A stretch of 64,000 nucleotides of DNA from NCBI RefSeq assembly GCF_000208745.1, contig NC_030851.1, forward strand, positions 17,875,842 to 17,939,841, in the 5' to 3' direction. Made by a program: the position numbers and the translations under genes. This DNA is from Theobroma cacao (taxonomy: Eukaryota > Streptophyta > Magnoliopsida > Malvales > Malvaceae). Each line of letters begins with the position of its first letter. Positions within the stretch are counted from its first letter, which is position 1. The notes under the pieces were generated by a model, which was given only the letters and a program-made list of their open reading frames with translations, was not told where the DNA came from and ran no database searches. Positions 60,011 to 64,000 of this stretch are shown here, piece after piece.

Positions 60011-60787
60011 AGGGGTGACTTTTTTGCAAAGGGAGAGTGTTATGCAGAAACGGGGCAAAGTTATGGGATTTGTATAGATTGGAAGAACGTAAATGGAAAC
60101 AACAATCTCGTACCAGGTGGGTTACAGATAGTGATAGGAATACAAGGTATTTTCATGAAATGGCTTCTGCAATAAGGTGAATTAATAGGTTGATGAGTAT
60201 TACAATGAATGAGATGATTATTGATGATCTTGTATAGATTGAAAAAGAGGTTGTAAGGCACTTCACAAAGCTTTATTCGAGTAAGAAGACACTCAAGGTG
60301 GCAAACTAGAAGTGTAGACTGGGTAGGTTAAAGGCATCTTTTAAAGAGGGGTTAGAAAGTCCGCTCATTGAAAGTGAGGTTTGGGAGGTCATAAAAGGTA
60401 GTGATGGGAATAAAGCACCAAGTCTTGATAGATTCAATTTGAATTTTTTTAAAGCTTAATGGTATGTTGTTAAAGGGGATGTTATCTCTTTTATTGAGGA
60501 GTTTTATAGAATTGGAAGGCTTGGTCATGGGGTGAGTGAAAGCTTTATTACTTTAATTCTTAAAGTTACTAATCCAATTTCAATTAGTGAATACAGGCCC
60601 ATTAGCTTGGTGGGGAGTGTTTATAAGATCATAGCAAAAGTCTTGGCAAACAGATTGAGAAAGGTGATTAGAGAAGTGAGTGGGGACTAACGATTTGCAT
60701 TTGTGCAGGGGAGACAATTGCTTGATGTTGCCTTAATTGCTAACGAACTTGTTGATTTGATGAAAAAGAGTGGTAAGGGTCGCCTTA
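60011..60787 (+). pseudogene. LINE ORF2: N-terminal reverse transcriptase
   Basis: Continues the LINE after the Copia insertion: TRWVTDSDRNTRYFHEMAS, KAPSLDRFNLNFFK, SFITLILK, EYRPISLVGSVYKIIAKVLA, FAFVQGRQLLDVALIANELV (RT blocks 0-2). Stops at about 60175, 60234, 60310, 60460 and 60688. The RT stops before the FEKAYD motif because a second Copia element begins at 60788. Confidence 0.85.
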
Positions 60788-63089
60788 TGTATTAGCTTCA
60801 AAATTATTCTAGTTTTGATTATAACAAAATAATCAAATTTGCTTAAACATTATTTGGGTGATCCTTGACAAGTTCTTAAAATGATTTAACTCCCATACAT
60901 TTGTTCTTACATAATTACAAGCTTGACACTTGAAGTTGTTGAACTATATTTATAATCTCATATGACTTAAGTATATGAGTGCTTGTGATTCCCATGTTAA
61001 AGTAGGATCTTCGTGGATTGATGTGATTGTGTAAAGTATGGATTTCAAAAATTTCTTTTATAAAGGAAGCAAGCAATCCAATTACACAAGCGGAAACACA
61101 CATCATTCTTATTGCAAGTAACATAATCACATCCTAGAAAATAAAAATCTATTAAGTAAAAAAAACATACCTTTTATTTTGAGATTCTTATTTTCGGACA
61201 CTACCACATCAATGAATGATTTCTCGATCAAACAAGTTTACCACTTATTCTCAAGAACACTCTCAACTTGAACTTTGAGTGGACTAGGTGTGGAATGTTA
61301 GACTACAAGATGGAAACCGATTTTGTCTATCTTTTTTGCCTAAAAATTAATGGCTATTTTCTTTCATAAAATTCAGCCAAGAATGGGAAAAAAGAAGAAA
61401 GATACGGCAAAGTTTGGAGGATAAGGAGAGAAGTGACGGTTGAAACTTTTTTTTACAAAAAGTATTTTCGTCTCTTTTCTTCTAATCTCTTCTCTTTTTA
61501 TTATAACTCTTGCCTCAAAGGTTTAATCAAAGTCAAACACCTTTGAATTGATCTTGACCATCTATTTAGAGTTATGGAAGCATCAAACATGCTTCATAAT
61601 TATCAAAATTAAAATTAAAGAATAAATAATTTAATTCTTCAACTATTATTTAGAGTTCTTGATAAGATAAAACTCCTTATTGAATAATAACTCTTATTTT
61701 ATTATTATCCATCTTTATTCAAAAAGAATTAATAATAAATAAAAAAGTGATAGTCAAACATGAAGTCTCCTTTTATCAACATGGATGTCTAGATTCATTT
61801 TGCAAAAATCCTGCTAGCATTATCTTAATTTAAGACAACTCTTGTCTTTAATTAAGACAAAAATATTTTATCTTGTCTAAATTGAGACAAATATGTTTTC
61901 TTGCCCAGATTAAAACAAAAAATATTTTTCTTGTCTTAAATTAAGACAAACATATTTTTTTGTCTTAATTAAGATAAACATGTTAAAGTTGCCATTTTTG
62001 TACATAATTTAATTAATCAAATAAAACATACATTCCAACTTAAACAAGTTGAATTCTATGAAGCCAAATGGGGAATCTATTTGGACATAGATATTCCAAG
62101 CTCCAATAAACTTAGAATTATTCTTGATCTTATTAAAAAAAATTCAAGCTTATTAACCATGAAATCGTTCCACCATAGATTCATGGTTGAATTCTTGGAT
62201 TAACTATAATTAAAAGAAACAATTCAATACTTGATATTAATTATTAGTTGTCCAATTTCAAACCTTATATACCATCCAATGACAAAAGGTGAAATTACTC
62301 TTTTACCTTTTATGTCAATTTTGTTCCCTAGTCTCAAATTTCATCCAATTAGTGATCAATACTCTAGCTCTAATCTTTTGAGTATCTAGATGTGATGAGC
62401 AGCTAATTCATCAATCCACTAGGTCCAAATTAATCACCAATCTTCTTGAAATCACTATAAGTAATGTTAGTACTATGAACTTTATTATTTGGATATATGT
62501 TTCCAGATGTTCATCTCGATTATAATCCCAAAATACGGAGTCTAGATCAACGCTTTATGATGATCATGCTCATGGTAAATCAAAGATTATAAGGAGATTA
62601 AACATGAGTACACTATCTATTAGGATTTCGGTTCTACTATAAGCAAATGTAAAAGTGTGAGATCAAGATTTAAGTAACGGTTAAACTTAAATTTGATTCT
62701 CACATGATTCTAGTTCATGTTATAGTGTCATTGCTCGAAGTCAAACGTTTCAATGATTGAATACTCATCATTCCTTCGAAATGAATCACATTTATTTCAT
62801 TGGAAGTAATCGGGACACTACAGCCTTAACACAATAAAGTGACCAGCTTTATTATATGGCTGTGAGCAATTTTTAGATTCAATTAAAATACATGTCTCTT
62901 ATGTATAACTCTTCATACAAATGTATTTTAATATCTCAATAGAATCATGGTACCTTAATAACTAGATAATGAATGTTTACTTAAAACAAACTCTTCGTCT
63001 TATAATCAAAATGTACTTTTATTACAAATAAATTTAATGAAATTAAGCATGAGATTATACTTGCTTTCCAAGGCACCATATTCTCTACA
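60788..63089 (-). mobile_element. 3' LTR of a second Copia element
   Basis: Minus strand starts TGTAGAGAATATGGTGCC (63089), right after the polypurine GGCAAGTGGGAGATTG (63105-63090), and ends GCTAATACA at 60788, giving TG..CA and 2302 bases. The left edge is where LINE RT homology stops. If correct, the target duplication should be CCTTA (60783-60787), but the other end is beyond the window. It contains TTGTCTTAA-type palindromes. Confidence 0.7.
61842..61977. repeat. palindromic words TTGTCTTAA(n)TTAAGACAA in the Copia LTR
   Basis: 61842-61860 (TTGTCTT-TAATT-AAGACAA), a broken copy at 61872-61890, TTGTCTTAAATTAAGACAA at 61931-61949 (9-base arms, one-base spacer), and TTGTCTTAATTAAGATAA at 61960-61977. 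Confidence 0.88.
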
Positions 63090-63105
63090 ATCTCCCACTT
63101 GCCTT

Positions 63106-64000
63106 AAAACAAGTATGACATAGCCTTCATTCCAAGACCTTCTAAGTGATATCGAAACTCTTTTGTGTTAGAGTCTTTATGAATGGATCGGTGAGGTTCT
63201 ACTCTGTTGGAATTTTCTTTACAAGTACTTCTCCATGTTGTATGATCTTTCAAATGAGATGATACTTCCTTTCAATACGTTTTGCTGCTTTATGATTCTG
63301 CAGTTCTTTTGAGTTAGCCACTGCTTGATTATTATCACAATAGAGTGTAATAGGCTTGTTCACATCCGGAATTCCTTCAAGGTCCATAAAGAACTTATGG
63401 AGCCATACAACTTCAATTGTTGCTTCGCAAGCCGTAACATACTCTACCTCCGTAGTAGAGCATGCAATACAAGATTGTTTTACACTCCTCCAAACTATGG
63501 CTCCTCTTCCAATGGTGAAAATAGATCTTAATATTGATTTCCTCGAATCAACATCAAACTAAAAATCTGAATCAATGTACCTTGTTGCTACAAGGTCACT
63601 TCTAGAATATACAAGCATGTAATTTTTCGTTCTTTGAATATATTTAAAAATGCACTTGACTGTAGTCTAATGCTCTATGCCTGGGTTTGACTGAAATCTA
63701 CTAACTAATCCAACTACATAGTAGATATCTAGCCTAGTGCATAGCATAGCATATGTGAGACTTTCAATAGCAGATGCTTATGGAATCTGTCTCATGCTTT
63801 CAACTTACTCTAGAGTTTTATGTAACATCTCCTTAGAAAGTTTGATTCCATGTCTAGATGGCATATAACCCTTCTTGGAATCTTGCATAGAAAAATTGGC
63901 CAAAATCTTATCTATGTAGGATGCTTAAGATAATGCTATCTGCTTGTTCTTACGATTCCTTATAAGTTTGATACCTAAAACATAGCTAGCTTTTCCAAAA
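63106..64000 (-). pseudogene. second Copia element: RT C-terminus and RNase H (partial)
   Basis: The minus strand gives LTYAMLCTRLDIYYVVGLVS with SNPGIEH (63740-63660), then RGAIVWRSVKQSCIACSTTE (RNase H with the family STTEAEY block as STTEVEY), and ITLYCDNNQAVANSKELQNH (about 63345-63290). The end ..KIPTE, stop, NLTDPFIKTL matches the conserved Copia C-terminus. Several stops and frame changes. The gene continues past base 64000. Confidence 0.85.

Overview
The window is plant nuclear DNA from an AT-rich eudicot genome. The evidence is a 13-exon GT-AG gene with plant-type introns, several families of plant LTR retrotransposons, PIF/Harbinger, hAT-like and Mutator-like elements, and a plant L1-type LINE. 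The repeat types recall Malvaceae (cacao or cotton relatives), but that is an impression and was not tested. One unresolved base (N) lies at 12835.

Only one gene looks intact: a minus-strand homologue of the tetratricopeptide protein TTC5, with exons spread from 40296 down to 22087. All 12 introns have GT-AG ends, and the spliced frame is open for 415 codons plus a stop. Its fifth intron is about 10.9 kb and is filled by a decayed PIF/Harbinger transposon, two hAT-like MITEs in inverted orientation, and a small LTR-like element with an orphan ORF.

Left of the gene (1-22 kb) is a graveyard of retrotransposons. A Tat-like Ty3/gypsy element on the minus strand (5' LTR 10336-11485, gag from 10265) has lost RT, RNase H and the integrase core. 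It carries a decayed plant-mobile-domain ORF in antisense. Two solo LTRs (2597-5347 and 7305-9587) were inserted into it, each flanked by a perfect 5-bp target duplication. Further right are Mutator-like MITEs, a one-exon fragment of an APS kinase gene, a Copia-like LTR piece, a Ty3/gypsy LTR plus broken gag, and another truncated LTR.

Right of the gene (40.3-64 kb) are two more MITEs, a solo LTR (44111-46741, target duplication TCAAA), and an L1-type LINE. The LINE is split twice: by a SIRE-like Copia element of 9992 bp (50014-60005, target duplication AGATT) with an extra ORF beyond pol, and by a second Copia element whose 3' LTR is 60788-63089 and whose pol runs off the window.

The most unusual signal is shared by unrelated LTR families here. 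At least five LTRs each carry their own short, near-perfect palindrome repeated several times. Apart from this and the inverted MITE pair inside the TTC5 intron, nothing looks like a new enzymatic or defence system.
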